This document shows, piece by piece, positions 24,163-36,639 of a stretch of 64,000 nt of DNA. Both the position numbers and the translations under genes were made by a program. The stretch's first letter is position 1, and every line of letters starts with the position of its first letter. A model generated the notes under the pieces. That model saw only the letters and a list, made by a program, of their open reading frames with translations, was not told the origin of the DNA and ran no database searches. This DNA comes from Papiliotrema nemorosa (taxonomy: Eukaryota > Basidiomycota > Tremellomycetes > Tremellales > Rhynchogastremaceae). Location: positions 38,067-102,066 of the forward strand of contig JASKOT010000044.1 in assembly GCA_032158125.1 (NCBI GenBank), in the 5' to 3' direction.

Positions 24163-27100
24163 TCATGCCATCCATCCGTGCGCCGACCATCCGTCAAACC
24201 CTCCATTTCCATTCATCACTCCTTCAAAGCCGGTCATCATCCCCGGTTGCCCTTGTTGACCCGGCTGATTGGGGATTTGTCCCGGTTGGTTCTGTGCCAT
24301 GTTCATGCCGTTATTTCCCGATGTGTCCCATCCAAAATTGAACACTTTGGACAAAAAGTCGTCCGGAACTTGGGGAACCATTGGGTTGCCCATGTTGTTC
24401 GCTGTCTGCGGTTGAGGAAAGTAGTTACTTAGTATACTCTCGACAGCAGGGTCCAGCTGAGGCTGCTGATTCGCGCCAAACGTCCTCGGATCGAAAGGTG
24501 GGAAGTTGGCGTTGGTAGGGTCAACAGGGAAGGTGAAGGGGGATGTGCCGCCCACTGCTTGATTCGGCACCTGAAGCATTGGCTGAGGTGGCTGAGCCGG
24601 GGGCATGGGATAAGCATCAAAGACGGGTCGATCACGGGGCGTATCGGAGAAGATTCGCATGTCCACACCTTGCGCTTTGGCTGGCGAGAAGCCCGATCCC
24701 GGTGCGGAATCCAGCGAGTGGCTAGGGCTATCGGCTTCGAGCTGAGCTTTCTGGATGAGCTTCTTGACTGCTCTCTGTAGATCGGACGCCTCGTCCTCGG
24801 GTGGAGAGCCGGAAGCCTTGCGTTTGCCAAGGGATGTCGGACGTCGTCGCTCCTCCACCTCGGCTGAGAGTCAGCGCAATCTCTATCCTATAAGACCAGT
24901 ATACGCACCCAACAAAAAGTCCATGACCTTGACGGCGGCTCGTGAAGGGTGCGAAATATCCGCGATACGTCTAGCTTTAGCGTGATACAGCCTGTAGACC
25001 CACCTCATCTGATCTAGTGCCCCTTTGACCTCTGAGATCTTGTGCTCAGTCTCGGTACTCCTCATGGCGCGTCGTGGGGTACGAAGCAGATCGATAATGA
25101 CCACCAGACCTGACACCGAAACGTAGAACAGGGGGATCCTGGGATGAGCTAGTCACCTCGGAAGATCAAAGGAACTCGCCACCACTTTTCCAAGAATTCC
25201 GCCGCGCCGTACGACTGCTCACCCATCATTCGTAAGCTTGCGCGCGCAGCCCGGATGCATTGTTCCTTCGAATAGGCAAATCGTTCATCCTCGTATCCTC
25301 TTGAAAGCCAAGGCCGATGGAGCCGTAACATTCGAGAGTGAATAGCGAGGTTGAGCATGACTTTCTCATAGTACTGCACCAGGGCTTTCGAGTCCCCTTC
25401 TGGGGGCCCACGACTGGTTGAATCAGGCTGGAAGAAGGCCGGAAGTTCCATCATTGCTTTCCGGAAATCTCCGTCAACTAAAGTTAGCGATCATCGGCTG
25501 GATCCACGAACCGCTCAATCTGGGGTCAGCAATGATGCAATCACTTGACTTACATGAAGGAATAAGGTGGATGACTATTGTTGTTTGCCTGCCAAATCTG
25601 CCTATGGGCAATTTCTGCAAACTTCAACCTCGCCAGCTGAAACGACATGCTAGTTCGGACATGTAAGGGTTGGGGATTGAGCGGTTGACCATCGATGATG
25701 TCCTCGTCTTCTATGTTGGCGGGAAGAGCAGTTTTAACTGGTGTAAGCAATGCTTCCTCTGGTAATTATACTCACTCTGATCGGCCTGAATACTGTTCGT
25801 CAGCTTTGTCTTGAAGCGGAACCCACCTCGTCGCGTATGTATAGCTCGGAGCCATCATCCAATCCAGAAACACTAGATTCCACCATATCCTTCTCCCCAC
25901 CTCTCGCTGTATGAGACTCGACCATCGACCTGTCCACATGGGTAGAGGCTTGCCGTCTACTGCTTGCTGTTCTGCTCCTAATCGGGACAGACCCAAACCT
26001 TGCGCCATCTAAAGTCAGCGTGTAGACGAAACAGCGACTCACCTTGACACAAGCTCCAAGTAGCGCCCAAGCTGCATCCGCCCGATCCCGATTGTTCTGA
26101 CGTTAGTTCTACTTTTCTTGAGACTCACCATAAACACCATCATGAGAACTATGCACTGGATGCCCTCCAGCGTGTGGTTCGCCATGAAGTCTGCTCCCCA
26201 CAAAGCCTGTAATGAGCAAGCATCACCGATGAGCGAGCTACGACTTACAGCCCGGGCGGAATTATACCATAGGTCAGGCAATGTGTGGATCTCTTCCGGC
26301 GAGAAATGCTTGGCGCATTCCGCAGAGTCCATGAATTGCAATCCGAGCTGGGGTCAGCGTGACACTGCTCAAGACTCACTGTGCAGACGGCGAGGTAGAG
26401 GGACAAGAAAGGCAGAGAGATTTCTTGTACGATACTTTCTCTCGGCAGAGCCCATAAATCACCGCAGGATTGCAAGAAGGTTGGGACGTGGATGCCTGTA
26501 ATCAGCCTTAAAGTTCACGAACAGGGCGCAACTCACAACGATGCAGCCAGTCCACCCTATCCGTATAGGCCTTGACCAGAATTTTACCCCTCTCCGTACT
26601 CGGTAGCAGCTTGGCCAGACTCTTCATCGCTACATCTGTCCTCTTGTAGAATAGATCGAAGATGTCTGTCGGTCCAAGAAGTTCCAAAAGTTGGTCTATC
26701 TTTTGGCCCCTCTCCTCCACGGTCAATGGACTCCCATTATGTCGTAGTGTCACGTCTCCGCTAAGGGGTGACTGTGTGGCGGAGACCTTTGCCAAGTGGT
26801 ATTGATGGTTCGGAGCCGTCCTCCCCATCGCATTTGGATACCTCATGCCGAAATGAGGTATGGTATGACCACCGGCCACCCTGGATCGCCCAAATGCAAG
26901 GTGCTCGAGCGTGAGAGCGGCTCCCTCGGTGTCGTCTACAGTTTCTTCATCGCCCATTGGAGGAGCCTTGTCCGGGATGACAGGAACGCCATAAGTAGGA
27001 GTGGGTTGAAGGGTAGCCATCTGTTCTCGGGTCCCCTTGAGATATCGCTCCAGATCGGCGGGCAGAAGCGCTCCCGATTTGATGAGCGAGGATTCTAGAG

Positions 27101-27689
27101 CATCCAGGCGATGAGCCAGAGCGGCTAGATCGGATGTCGATGCGAAATTGCTCCTTGAGATCAGCTGTGGATATGCGTGGAGCTCACGAGTTTGACACGA
27201 CCGCTTTTTCCGCCTAGAATCAGCTACAATTCACTTTGCAACTCACCATTCCGACTTCATGGCATCTCGCCTGATCTGATCGAAGAATACAGGGACCTAG
27301 TTGTCAGACTTTGAATGTTCCAGCTACCCACCACATGGAAATCTGCTATCAGCAACGCCGAGTCGGACTATTTACTTTTTATCACACTTGATCTTTCGTC
27401 TCCTACATTCCGAGCAGCTCTGCACAACTCTTCTCCTAGTCGCATGAGGCTTCCTCTCCTTGACTTTCGGAGCCAAGGAGGAGCTCGCGCCGTTTGCGGC
27501 AGATGGGGATGCGTTGGAATCGTTATCATCGTCCTCGTCCGAATGGTATTCATTGCCGGGATCTGAGCTGATCGACGCTCGATGCGAGGGCTGCTCGTCT
27601 TTGATATTGAGCAGTTGAGGAAACGGCGGCATCTGGGGCGTGTTCCTGTGCATCGGCGGGTACGCTGAAGATGGCGGTGGTCTGGCCAT
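24163..27689 (-). CDS. Zn2Cys6 transcription factor with fungal-specific middle domain
   Basis: Nuclear DNA-binding regulator. ATG 27689 (MARPPPSSAYPPMHRN). An acidic Ser/Asp stretch precedes the zinc cluster CSECRRRKIKCDKKFPCGPC then ILRSDQARC, with spacing CX2CX6CX5CX2CX8C. The cluster spans three exons, the middle one only 11 nt (27332-27342). The long middle region resembles the fungal-specific TF domain, with helices such as WDLWALLGACVK-like segments and RRIWWNLVFLDWMMAPSYTY, the classic RRxWW signature. The C-terminal part holds a putative NLS (LGKRKASG), a Pro/Gln/Asn-rich activation-like tail and ends DGWSAHGWMA. TGA 24163-24165. More than ten introns. Target genes unknown. Confidence 0.86.
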
Positions 27690-28484
27690 GATGGGTCGAG
27701 TGCAAGGCGAAGATGTTGTTATTGACAAACGACGATGATGGCATTCAAAGTGGCACCCCTTCGGCTTCATCCCCTCTCTCCAGAAGTCACCATCTACCAG
27801 GCTTATAGATACAATATAGGGAAAGCACACACAATAGCAATGCCCTATGGCATATGGCCAAGATACACAAGCACTGAAATGGAAGTTTGGAAGTCCCCAA
27901 CGCTGGATAATTGACAGGATGGATCGATCTGCGGGAAGGCTGCCCATTGCCCGTGTTCAAGGCTTCCAGCATCCACCTGCACTTTTGTACAGACTAGGAT
28001 TGTCTCGGTCGATGGAACGAGCTGGCAACTGTGACTTTTAGATGGATGCCGATTCGGACGCTCCGGAATGTGTGTCGTTTTTCGATGGACTAGCCAAAGA
28101 TGTTGCCGGCTGACAAGGCTGGTTTTTTTGCTGAGCTGGATAGTCGACGATGGCCGAAAGGTTCGAGGGGTTGAGTGGGTTACCATCGGTAAGGAATCGG
28201 CGACGGTTCAGTGCAGGGACACATGGTCGCGTTCGACGTGCTCCTCAGTCGATGATGTGAAGATTCAGAATGACTGTTGTGGTCGATCGCTCGCGGCACC
28301 TGAAGCGTAGACTGCACGCGTTGGGAAAGTATAAGAGAAAGAATGAATTTTGAGCGGCATGAATCGGAATGAGAGAGGAAAGAGAGGGCGATCGAGAGGT
28401 CCGAGCGTCATCAGCAGAGGTCGAGTCAGCTTTCATGGGTCTGAAGGGGTTGGACAGTCGTGTCTTTTGCATGACACCAATCAC
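27690..28484. other. Intergenic region (promoter of the Zn2Cys6 gene)
   Basis: About 800 bases between the start of the regulator and the stop of the AcrB-like gene. An open frame continues upstream of 27689 for about 260 bases, but it shows no conserved sequence. No RNA gene or repeat seen. Confidence 0.5.
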
Positions 28485-31012
28485 CTAATCAGCAGTACCT
28501 TTCCTACTTGTCGGTCCGCTCCCCTTTCCTGAACTTCCGCTCGGACTATCCCTTCCCTTGCCTCCAACAACTGCACCCATCACGGGAGGTGTACTCGTTC
28601 GCACCACATCCGCACCTATTCCTCCTAGCCCAGACCACGGACCAGACGCCTTGAAGGCTCCTTCACTCGCGGACCTGTCGGGAGGAGGACCAAACGTTAC
28701 TGCTCGAGCGCCTCCAAACGCAGGAGGCGGAGTGGATGAGCTCGTAGAGGGGCTGCTGACTCCAGGTGAAGGAAAGGTAGGGCTCTTTGAAGCACTCGGG
28801 CCGGGCGAAGTGGTCATTCCTCGTTCTGCCAACGCAGTAGGGGAGAGGACGGCTCGTGTGACAATACTAGCCAGACTGGGTCCTGATTTTTGGCCACTCG
28901 CCGTTGCTCCGCTTGAACCTGGCAACGGTGGGAAGGACGGAGTGGAGAGGAGGGTCGGGGATTGCCTTTCGGCCAACACGCTTGGAGGGGGATTGAAATT
29001 GGGCGTAGGTCGAGGACGAACATTTGGGAGGTAGATGCGATGTTGTAATTGAGGTGGCATGAGGGTTGTGTGGTTTTCTGTTGAAGTTGAAGCGCTGTTT
29101 TCACCCGATCCAGACCTCGATTGACCTGGAGAGGCGGGGTAGTTGGTCGGGTGGAACGGTGTGGCAGCAACATTGACTCCAGATGAGGATGGATTTCGAT
29201 TGGAAATGGCGGGTGAAGCGACCTTGGGTGGTCTGAAGGCGGGGGAAGAAGGGTTGTGGGCAGTAGGGTGGAATCCAGTCGCGTGGGTAGGACTAGGGTG
29301 CGGTCTCGTCGAACCAGCAGAAGGATATCGACCAGCAAAACCTCTCCCTCGTGGCGCAAACCCAGAGAGATTGTTGAGCGATGGGTGATTTGTCAAGGTC
29401 CGATGGTGGTCGTGGTGTCCATGGTGATGTTGCTGGGTATAAGGGTCCCACCAGTAGGCACCTCTCGCCTTGGCCACCTTCTCATCCTCGGTCTTTCTTT
29501 CAATCTCCTCTGCCTGCTTCAAGAGATCTTCCAGTTTCTTCTGCAGTTCCGCCTTTTCCACTTCCTTCTTCTCCCTCTTTAGCTTCAACTTGTCAATCTT
29601 CCCCACTACCTCTTGCAATTTCTTCTCTTCCTCTGATCGGTTCTTCTTCTCCCTCTCTCTGACCTCTTCTTCCTTCTCCTTGGCCGCCTTCCACTCGTCT
29701 CGAACAGCTTCCAGCTCAGCTTTGGTCGACTCCAGCTTGGACTCTTGCTCTACAATACCATCTTCCACCCTTGTCGACTCTTTCTCTGCGTTTTCCGCCC
29801 CTGCCCAGCCTTGTTTGACCTGCTCCTGCAGAGCTAAGGTCTTCTGCTTTGCCCTAAGATCCAGGGATCCGGCCTTTTCCGTGGCCTTTTTGACCGTTTC
29901 AATCTCCAGCCTCAACGCAGCCTCGGCTCGTTGAGATGCTCGACGAGCCTCCTTGATCTGCGTTTGAACATGTTCCTTTTCCGCGTGAGCCGCAGCGATC
30001 ATATGGCGAATCTGAGCAGCCTGGGTGTCGATGGGATTGAGAATATTGGTGGGGATGGGGGCGGGATGATCCGAGCTGACGGGAGGGGTGACTCTGCCGG
30101 GCGAATTTACCAAATCTGCAGCGTTCATGGGTGCGTTGAACGAGTTGGACCTGGATCTAGGACGAGATCGCGATCTCAGCGAGTTTGCTCTTGACCGTGG
30201 GTGGCCTTGACCAAGTGGTGAGGGGGACGGCGGTATGAGGACGCTATTTGAGACAACTGGTATCAGCATCAACCAATAGAAGCTCACGCACCAAATGGGT
30301 CAGAGCTGTCTGGACCCGACAGACCGACGACTTGCAGCTCAATCTCATATTCTTTGCCCGGACTCAACCCATAGACCACCACGACCGCCCTGTCCCTGTC
30401 CACTTTTTGCCTATCCTTGACCTCTGACGGACGCCTCTTCCGCCTTGCTATTGTCGTGTCCTTCACCGCATGCCCAGCAGACGAACCAAACCTAGCCTTC
30501 CTCGGGCGTCGCTTGACCAGCTCTCCAGTCTCTTCCGTCTCTCCCATATCTGTAACAGCGGGTTCATCTTCCCATTCTGTGTCCTCATGTTCCGGTTCAT
30601 CCTCTTCATGCTCTTCTTCAGGATCGCTCACATGCGCGACGATCCGGTTCCACGGCTGTCCATTGACGCTGACCACCACACCGTGAGATAGCAGATCCTT
30701 GAAATTCGTCGAAGGATCCACCAATGATTGCGGGTAAGAACCGGGGAACGGCGAGAGATGTTGCGAATCATCGTGGTCGTCTTCGTCATCGGAATGAGGC
30801 TTATGCCTTGGCTTTTTCCGGCTCTTCGGACCATGAGCGTGGTTGTGGGTATGTGCTACATGCTGTGTCGGTGTATGGTGGCTGGAAGAGAAAGGCGAAA
30901 GGGTAAGGGAGAGAGTGAGAGCTAGCGGTGTGAGCTCGAGAATGGACAATGTCAATGGACGTGTTTGCGGGTTCACCGAATGCCACGTCGAGGTCGAAGG
31001 CGATGCTGCCAT
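28485..31012 (-). CDS. Coiled-coil protein with N-terminal Fn3-like region (AcrB-like)
   Basis: Two large exons joined by one intron near 30254-30286. ATG 31012 (MAASPSTSTWHSVNPQTRPL). N-terminal part: a hydrophobic stretch, then a His/Asp-rich linker, an acidic patch, and a segment VVVVYGLSPGKEYEIELQVV that reads like the last strands of a fibronectin type III fold. It is followed by a Ser/Arg-rich region, then roughly 200 residues of Lys/Glu-rich coiled coil (SKLESTKAELEAVRDEWKAA). A long Pro/Ser/Gly-rich tail ends TSRKGTAD. Layout resembles the fungal AcrB 'ubiquitination network' proteins, but this is a structural analogy. A His-rich QQHHHGHHDHH patch follows the coiled coil. Function unproven. 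Confidence 0.62.
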
Positions 31013-31281
31013 GGTGAGATCCTTCCAGGGGACTAGTTTGGAGCTTGTCTCGTTGTCTCAAGCTGCAGTAAGGCTGCCCGAGATACTCTTTGTCCAATGC
31101 TTGCGAGTGTATAGAGGTTTCGAATGCGCAACACCCGGCAAAACGAGCCCTCAATGGAAGCGGAATCAAAATTCCCCGCCCCGGAGAAGCGGAGATGAGC
31201 CGGAAACTCCGCTGATGTCACGTGACTCCCCCTCTGCAACCAGAAGTTGGGAACTATGGCTATACCCTATCATCAAACGAC
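31013..31281. promoter_or_regulatory. Divergent promoter with palindromic GTCACGTGAC site
   Basis: A 269-base gap between the divergent AcrB-like and DPH6 start codons. It contains the perfect 10-bp palindrome GTCACGTGAC at 31217-31226. This is an E-box of the type bound by bHLH factors such as Cbf1 in fungi. Position in a promoter supports a functional site. Confidence 0.55.
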
Positions 31282-33728
31282 ATGTCGGCCATTCCTGGGG
31301 TCAAGCACAAGGTGATAGGTCTTCTTTCAGGGGGGAAGGACAGCTGCTTCAATCTCATGCACTGTGTAGCGAACGGGCACGAGATAGTAGCTATCGCAAC
31401 GCTGCAACCGGAACCTGGTATAGGTGGGTGGGTGTTCCCTTTCAGCCCGAGGCACCGCCAACTGATAGATGAGCTTGATTCGCATCTGTATCAGAGTGTA
31501 GGCACGCAGCTACTCCCTCTTATTGCAAAGTCCATGAGCCTTCCGCTGTTCACTCGCCATATCAAGGGCAAAGCGGTCGAAAGAGGTCCAGAATATGGTG
31601 ATCGGTCCAAAGGCGGCGAAGGTAGTGGAAGCAAGGGAGACGAGACGGAGGATTTGACCGAGCTATTGAGAGACGTCTTGGTGAGGCACAAAGTAACTTG
31701 TCTCTGACTCTAGGCTCGGCATCCCGAGGTTACCGCTTTATCCTCTGGGGCAATCCTGTCAAACTACCAGAGATTACGGATCGAACATGTCTGCGGGAGG
31801 TTGGGCTTGGTCTCACTGGCGTATCTCTGGCAACAGCCTCAATTGCCACTACTTGATTCCATGTTCAGGAGTGGTCTGAATCCAATACTCGTCAAGGTTG
31901 CTGGAGTGGGTTTGAGCGTCGGCACCGTGGGCAAGGATCTGGCCTCCATGATGCCAACCTTTCGTAAATTAGTGAGCTTCCAGTCTAAGAGCCATCTGAT
32001 AGATAGGAAAGGACATATGGATCTCATCCCGCTGGTGAAGGTGGAGAGTACGAGACTCTGACAGTCGACTCTCCGATGTTTTCGCACCGATTACACTTCA
32101 CCAAATCGAGCACGGTGGTCACCGATCCTGAACCTTACCCGGTCGCCTACCTCAAGGTGGAAGAAGCGGAATTGGTTGAGAAGGCTGATTGGCGGCCTCT
32201 GACAATTGAAGAATTGCGAGAGTCGCTCAATCTCAACGATGAGAGCGACGGGCTGGACTACTTCTCCAAAGAGGCCCTCGGTCAATTGGGCTCAGACCCC
32301 AGGAGGGATCTTGATCCGCCTTTGGACAACAGTGTACGGGATCTCAATATCGGCAATGGCTCGATACATCAAGGTGTCAGGTTTTCGAAACAAGGAAGAT
32401 GGTTCGCCATATCTGTGGATGGTCAGACTCGGGGAGAAGAAGACATTGGCGAAGAGCTGAGAAGGTGTTTTGACGAGATATCAGGTAAGATGCTCATCAC
32501 TCTCTCGGCATGAGGTCCCTTGCTGATGAGGTCAGAAACTCTGCGACGGGACGGACTTTCCTTACCCCTCCACGCGACCCACATCACCCTTCTCCTCTCT
32601 TCCATGTCCCTTTTTGCGCCCGCCAACGCCGTCTACTCTTCCTACTTTGGCACTTCACCGCCCAGTCGTGCAACAGTAGCGGTCCCCCTTTCCGCCGGTC
32701 AACGCGTCAAGATTGAGGTAGTTGGCTTTGACGATAGGACATCAAAGAGCGACGTCAAAGTTGGCGGCCGACAGGCTTTACACGTTCAAAGTCTCAGCTA
32801 TTGGGCACCGGCAAACATTGGTCCTTACTCTCAAGCGATCATGGTGAATAGCCGTCTTCACGTTGCTGGACAGATCCCCCTCATACCCGCCTCTCTCACG
32901 CTTCCGCCCTATCCAGCCACAGAATCACCTTATCCGCACCAGGCCTCCTTGGCATTGCAGCATGTAGGTCGCATCATCGACGTTCTGAGAAGCAAGAACA
33001 ACACAGGAGGAGGCTGGGAAGGTTGGGGAGAAAGCTGTATCGCGTGGTGGGCTCGTCCGGAAGGTGTGCAGTACGAGGGAGTTGGCGTTGTAAGGGAGGC
33101 GTGGAGCAGTTGGGCAAGAGAGGTGGGTAATGTCGTGTCTAATTGACTAATGATAGAACGACTGGGAAGATGTCCCGGTCATCTTTGTCCGGGCCAAGGA
33201 GCTGCCAAGGGGAGCTTTGGTGGAGTACCAAGTCAATCTGCACTCTGGAAGGCGGGATCCAACGATTATCGAACCCGTTGATCAGAACGAGGACGACGAG
33301 GAAGAACTGGAGCCAGATTACCGACATAATGGAGGGTCACCGAGCTGGGAGAGCTGTAGAACGCTCAATGGAATCGCATGTGGTTTCAGAGCGGCAGTAT
33401 TTGTGCACGGTGAGCTTTGGAGCGCTTCTACTTGCAGTGGCTCATCCTCAGATACCACGTCTTTGGCAACTGCAACCTTTTCTGGAGGCCATATCTCCAA
33501 TGTCCTATCAGCGAAGGTGTATCACCGGTCGGCGTTGACAGATACAGGTCAGCTGGCTCACGATCGTCCAAGGCTACAAACCAAGCTGACGTGTTAGTGA
33601 TCTCACAGTTGAAAACGTTGCTATCGGTCGAGGGGGATGAACCTTGCCTGACGTTCGTTCCGGTTTTAGAAGTGCATGATAGACACGGAAGATCTGCAGA
33701 GCTGGCACTCGATGTCTTTGGGGTTTAG
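31282..33728 (+). CDS. DPH6: Diphthine-ammonia ligase with RidA-like C-terminal domains
   Basis: Catalyses the last step of diphthamide synthesis on elongation factor 2, in the cytosol. N-terminal ATP-pyrophosphatase (alpha hydrolase) domain: P-loop VIGLLSGGKDSCFNLMHCVA, HEIVAIATLQPE, then YGSHPAGEGGEYETLTVDSP, the conserved GEGGEYET signature. That signature is reached only after splicing out a short intron near 31970-32008. The C-terminal half carries YjgF/RidA-like domains (SYWAPANIGPYSQAIMVNSR and VAGQIPLIPASLTL), as in eukaryotic Dph6 fusions. TAG 33726-33728. Start 31282 gives MSAIPGVKHKVIGLL; an in-frame ATG at 31222 lies immediately after the CACGTG site and would add 20 residues. Confidence 0.93.
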
Positions 33729-34460
33729 GTAGCCTTTTAATCATAGTCCATGTATCCTTTACCCTTCCCTTAGCCATCCTATACAATCACCCCGATACAG
33801 ATCTTCGCCACTCGTAGACCGCCTGGAATTGGTCAGATCGGTCACACTGGACGGATCCGGGTGATTTGTCCGTACACTTGGGGACCGCCTAGAGGCGACC
33901 AAGAGAATAGCCTTGACATACATCGGAGGGGTGGGAACCATCATCTTGAAAGGGTCCAGCGTCGGTGAAATCGTCGCCTAGGGGCACGCAACAGTTGATC
34001 GAACAGAGCAGCTGGACCGACTCAAGGCGGTATAATAGGGTACATCTCTGCACATATAAATAGAGATACGGTATAGGCTACACCTCAAACACATCAGATC
34101 TCGTTGAGTGTCGGCGAGTCTCATCTGAGGTCTGATTGGAACTCGATGTGAATAATTTAGGGCGCAAAACACATAAGGGAGCTTTGAGGTGGTTGTACGA
34201 GCTGGCTCGGATTAAGCGAAGAGAATGCACTGCGATATATGATACAAGCCTTGCTTCAGACCAAGGCGTGGTCAGAAGGAAAGGGGCGTCAAAGAGAACT
34301 GTCACAGAGAGACGAGAGCGATGCTATTCAAAACGCCTCGGACGGATGTTTCAGCTTCACCGAGTGTTGACTTCACCTTTACATACATCTCTCTCATCTC
34401 TCTTCTCTCCTCTTCGGCCCCTCTCACATCCCCTCTTTCTCAGCGTGTACGCGATCAGAG
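33729..34460. other. Intergenic region
   Basis: About 730 bases between DPH6 and TRS20. A TATA-like ATATAAATAG lies at about 34055-34064. Pyrimidine-rich DNA before 34460 is likely the TRS20 leader. Short open frames on the minus strand have no family resemblance. Confidence 0.45.
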
Positions 34461-35269
34461 ATGTCCTTCTACCTCGCCATCGTTTCACCGCAGGACTCGC
34501 CCCTCTTCGAAGTGCAATTCACGACATCCCGCGGTGCTCCGTCTACACAATCGAGCGCTTTTCCAGCTTGGTCCTCCTTCACAGGCAGTAATGGTGCGGA
34601 TCTCGGTGCGCCTCCAGGAGAAGCCAAGATAGGCGGGAATCTAGGTTTGTTAGGTGGGACGGGATCTGGGAGGCCGCAAGGCGCTGGCGAGAGGCATCTG
34701 TTGCAGATGATTGCGCATAAGAGCTTGGATAGCGTAGATGAAGTCATCGAATGTACGGGTAACTTGTGAGTTCCTCAACCTTTCTCCAGAACACCCGGCT
34801 GATCATATCAGATACCTCAAAAACGTCGATAGGCACAACGAGTGGACAGTCTCTGCATATATAGCGGGCAACGGTGCGTGTTACCCTCATGATCCACCCG
34901 CTTTCCCCCCTACCATTCGCCCTCTTCACTCATCCTGTCACATTCTTCCTTCCTCCTTCCTCCTCCCTTCTTGTCCTGCCTAGCTCTCCCCACTTCCTTG
35001 ATGTCTCTCTTCATCTCCCTGTTGACTTAGCGGAAACTGACACTGCAGTTCGCTTCATCCTCTTACACGATATTAAGAACGAGGACGGTATCAGGTTATT
35101 CTTCCTCGAGGTCTGGGAGTCTTATGTCAAGGTGAGGCGGTGTCCTCATCATGGCACCCTTTCTCTGACATTTCAGACACTGCTCAACCCTTTCACCACA
35201 AATACCACGCCGATACGCAACCCTTACTTTGAAACAAAAATACGGTCCTCTGCTAAGAGACATCTATAA
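34461..35269 (+). CDS. TRS20: TRAPP complex subunit, sedlin family
   Basis: Core longin-fold subunit of TRAPP complexes, which tether vesicles at the Golgi and activate Rab GTPases. ATG 34461 (MSFYLAIVSPQDSPLFEVQF). After an insertion rich in Gly and Ser (about 35 residues longer than the human protein at this point) comes HLLQMIAHKSLDSVDEVIE. After introns, YLKNVDRHNEWTVSAYIAGN, VRFILLHDIKNEDGIRLFFL and EVWESYVKTLLNPF follow, matching sedlin strand by strand. The end is SSAKRHL with TAA 35267-35269. At least three introns; the one after IAGN (about 34872-35045) is unusually long. Confidence 0.94.
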
Positions 35270-35443
35270 GCCGTCCACTTCCAACACAGTTTCTAGCCAA
35301 GGCATCAAACGCGCCTCTCACCTAGATTTCTACATAAGTTGTAATTGTATAATGCCACAACGAGAAATAGGGGAATCTTGATGCATGTTTTACGAATGAT
35401 CAAGGGGTCTAGGTATTGTTTCGAATGGGATGTTTTGAACGCC

Positions 35444-36375
35444 CTACGCGAAATCTTCCGCATTACCAGACTATGCGTCAGCTCATGGCATATAGGAGGG
35501 TGATGATTATGCAGGTTACTCACGATGATCAATGCAACTACTCAGTCAGCAAGCATACCACGCAGAAGGGAGACACTCACCAATCAGTCCGAACAAACCG
35601 AGAATTGACCCGAAAATCTAGTCTATCAGCGAAGCCTCCAATGAATAGCTGCACGCCGCTTACCTCAATGATCAAGATCTTGACAAACAGTTGCGGATCC
35701 GCAGCGTCGGCCAGAGCAGCGGTCGATCCGGTGATACCGACCGAAACACCACACAAGAGGTTGCACAATCCGACAGTCAATCCTCCCCAGAAGATGGCGA
35801 AACCTGCGATCAATCATACAGTCAAGTTTCGAGGCTGTGGCGGCTCACCGGTGTAGTAGTTGCCTGGAGTCGCAATGTCTGCGACGCTCCCGTTGATCCT
35901 GGCGGAAAAGACAATGGCCATGATGACCCCATAAATAGCGACGACTTCGCAGAAAATGATAGAGATCAAGTTTTTAGTCCTGATTCTTGGTGCACGAACA
36001 CCACCACCCAAGATGGAAGCACCCGTAATGAAGATACCCCTAAATAATCAGCTTTTGCTCATCCACGTTTCACCGGCGAAACCGCTCCGACCGATGTGAC
36101 GTCGAGCATGTCGATGATGAGTGAGAGAAGAAGCAGCGTACCATCCTGCACCGGCTACACTTAGCCCGATACATAGTCCAACACCTATCAGAGCCCAAGC
36201 ATAAGGCGAAGATTGGGCCAGAAAGGCTCCGACATTGAAGGCTTCTCCTTGGCCTGAAAGTCAGCTCAGTAACCCGATATGCGAAGGCTGGCTGACCTGT
36301 GAAGAGGAGGTATAGGCCGACTACTGTGGCTAATGATGTGCCTGATACAGCGAGAGAAGGGACGAGGTAGGCCAT
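35444..36375 (-). CDS. VMA16: V-type ATPase proteolipid subunit c''
   Basis: Membrane-rotor proteolipid of the V0 sector, moving protons into vacuole and Golgi. ATG 36375 ([20 protein letters not shown]). Helices follow: [59 protein letters not shown] (with the essential Glu in the FCE segment), [20 protein letters not shown] and [20 protein letters not shown]. The protein ends ISGNAEDFA; stop TAG 35444-35446. Seven or so exons, among them a 14-nt exon at 35524-35537. Hydrophobic pattern and conserved SVAGAGWGIFITG identify c'' rather than c or c'. Divergent from the Ran-binding gene. Confidence 0.95.
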
Positions 36376-36639
36376 GATACGTGGTGAATGGATGGAAAGA
36401 GGTCGAGTGTTGAAAGGGAAAGAGAGGGAAGGGAGGGGGAGTCACAATCGGTGATTACGCGCCAATCGAAGTGTCACCCATCCCTTCCCCTTCTTCTTCT
36501 TCTCGCTCCGTATCATCCACCTTTCCTTACAGACATCACCCATACACCGACTTGAAATCAGTCTGGCGGACTACAGGACCTGCTGCGTGATTCTGACTTT
36601 GTGACCCCGAAAAGACCACAGTGACGAGGCACCTTGGCG

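Noticed and set aside
27690..27947. Upstream extension of the Zn2Cys6 ORF beyond ATG 27689
   Set aside because: Extension has no conserved or regulator-like composition; MARPPPSSAYPP is a typical start.
31991..32061. Apparent frameshift in DPH6 between the N-terminal domain and GEGGEYET
   Set aside because: Resolved by a short GT-AG intron near 31970-32008; joining to ERTYGSHPAGEGGEYETL restores the conserved motif.
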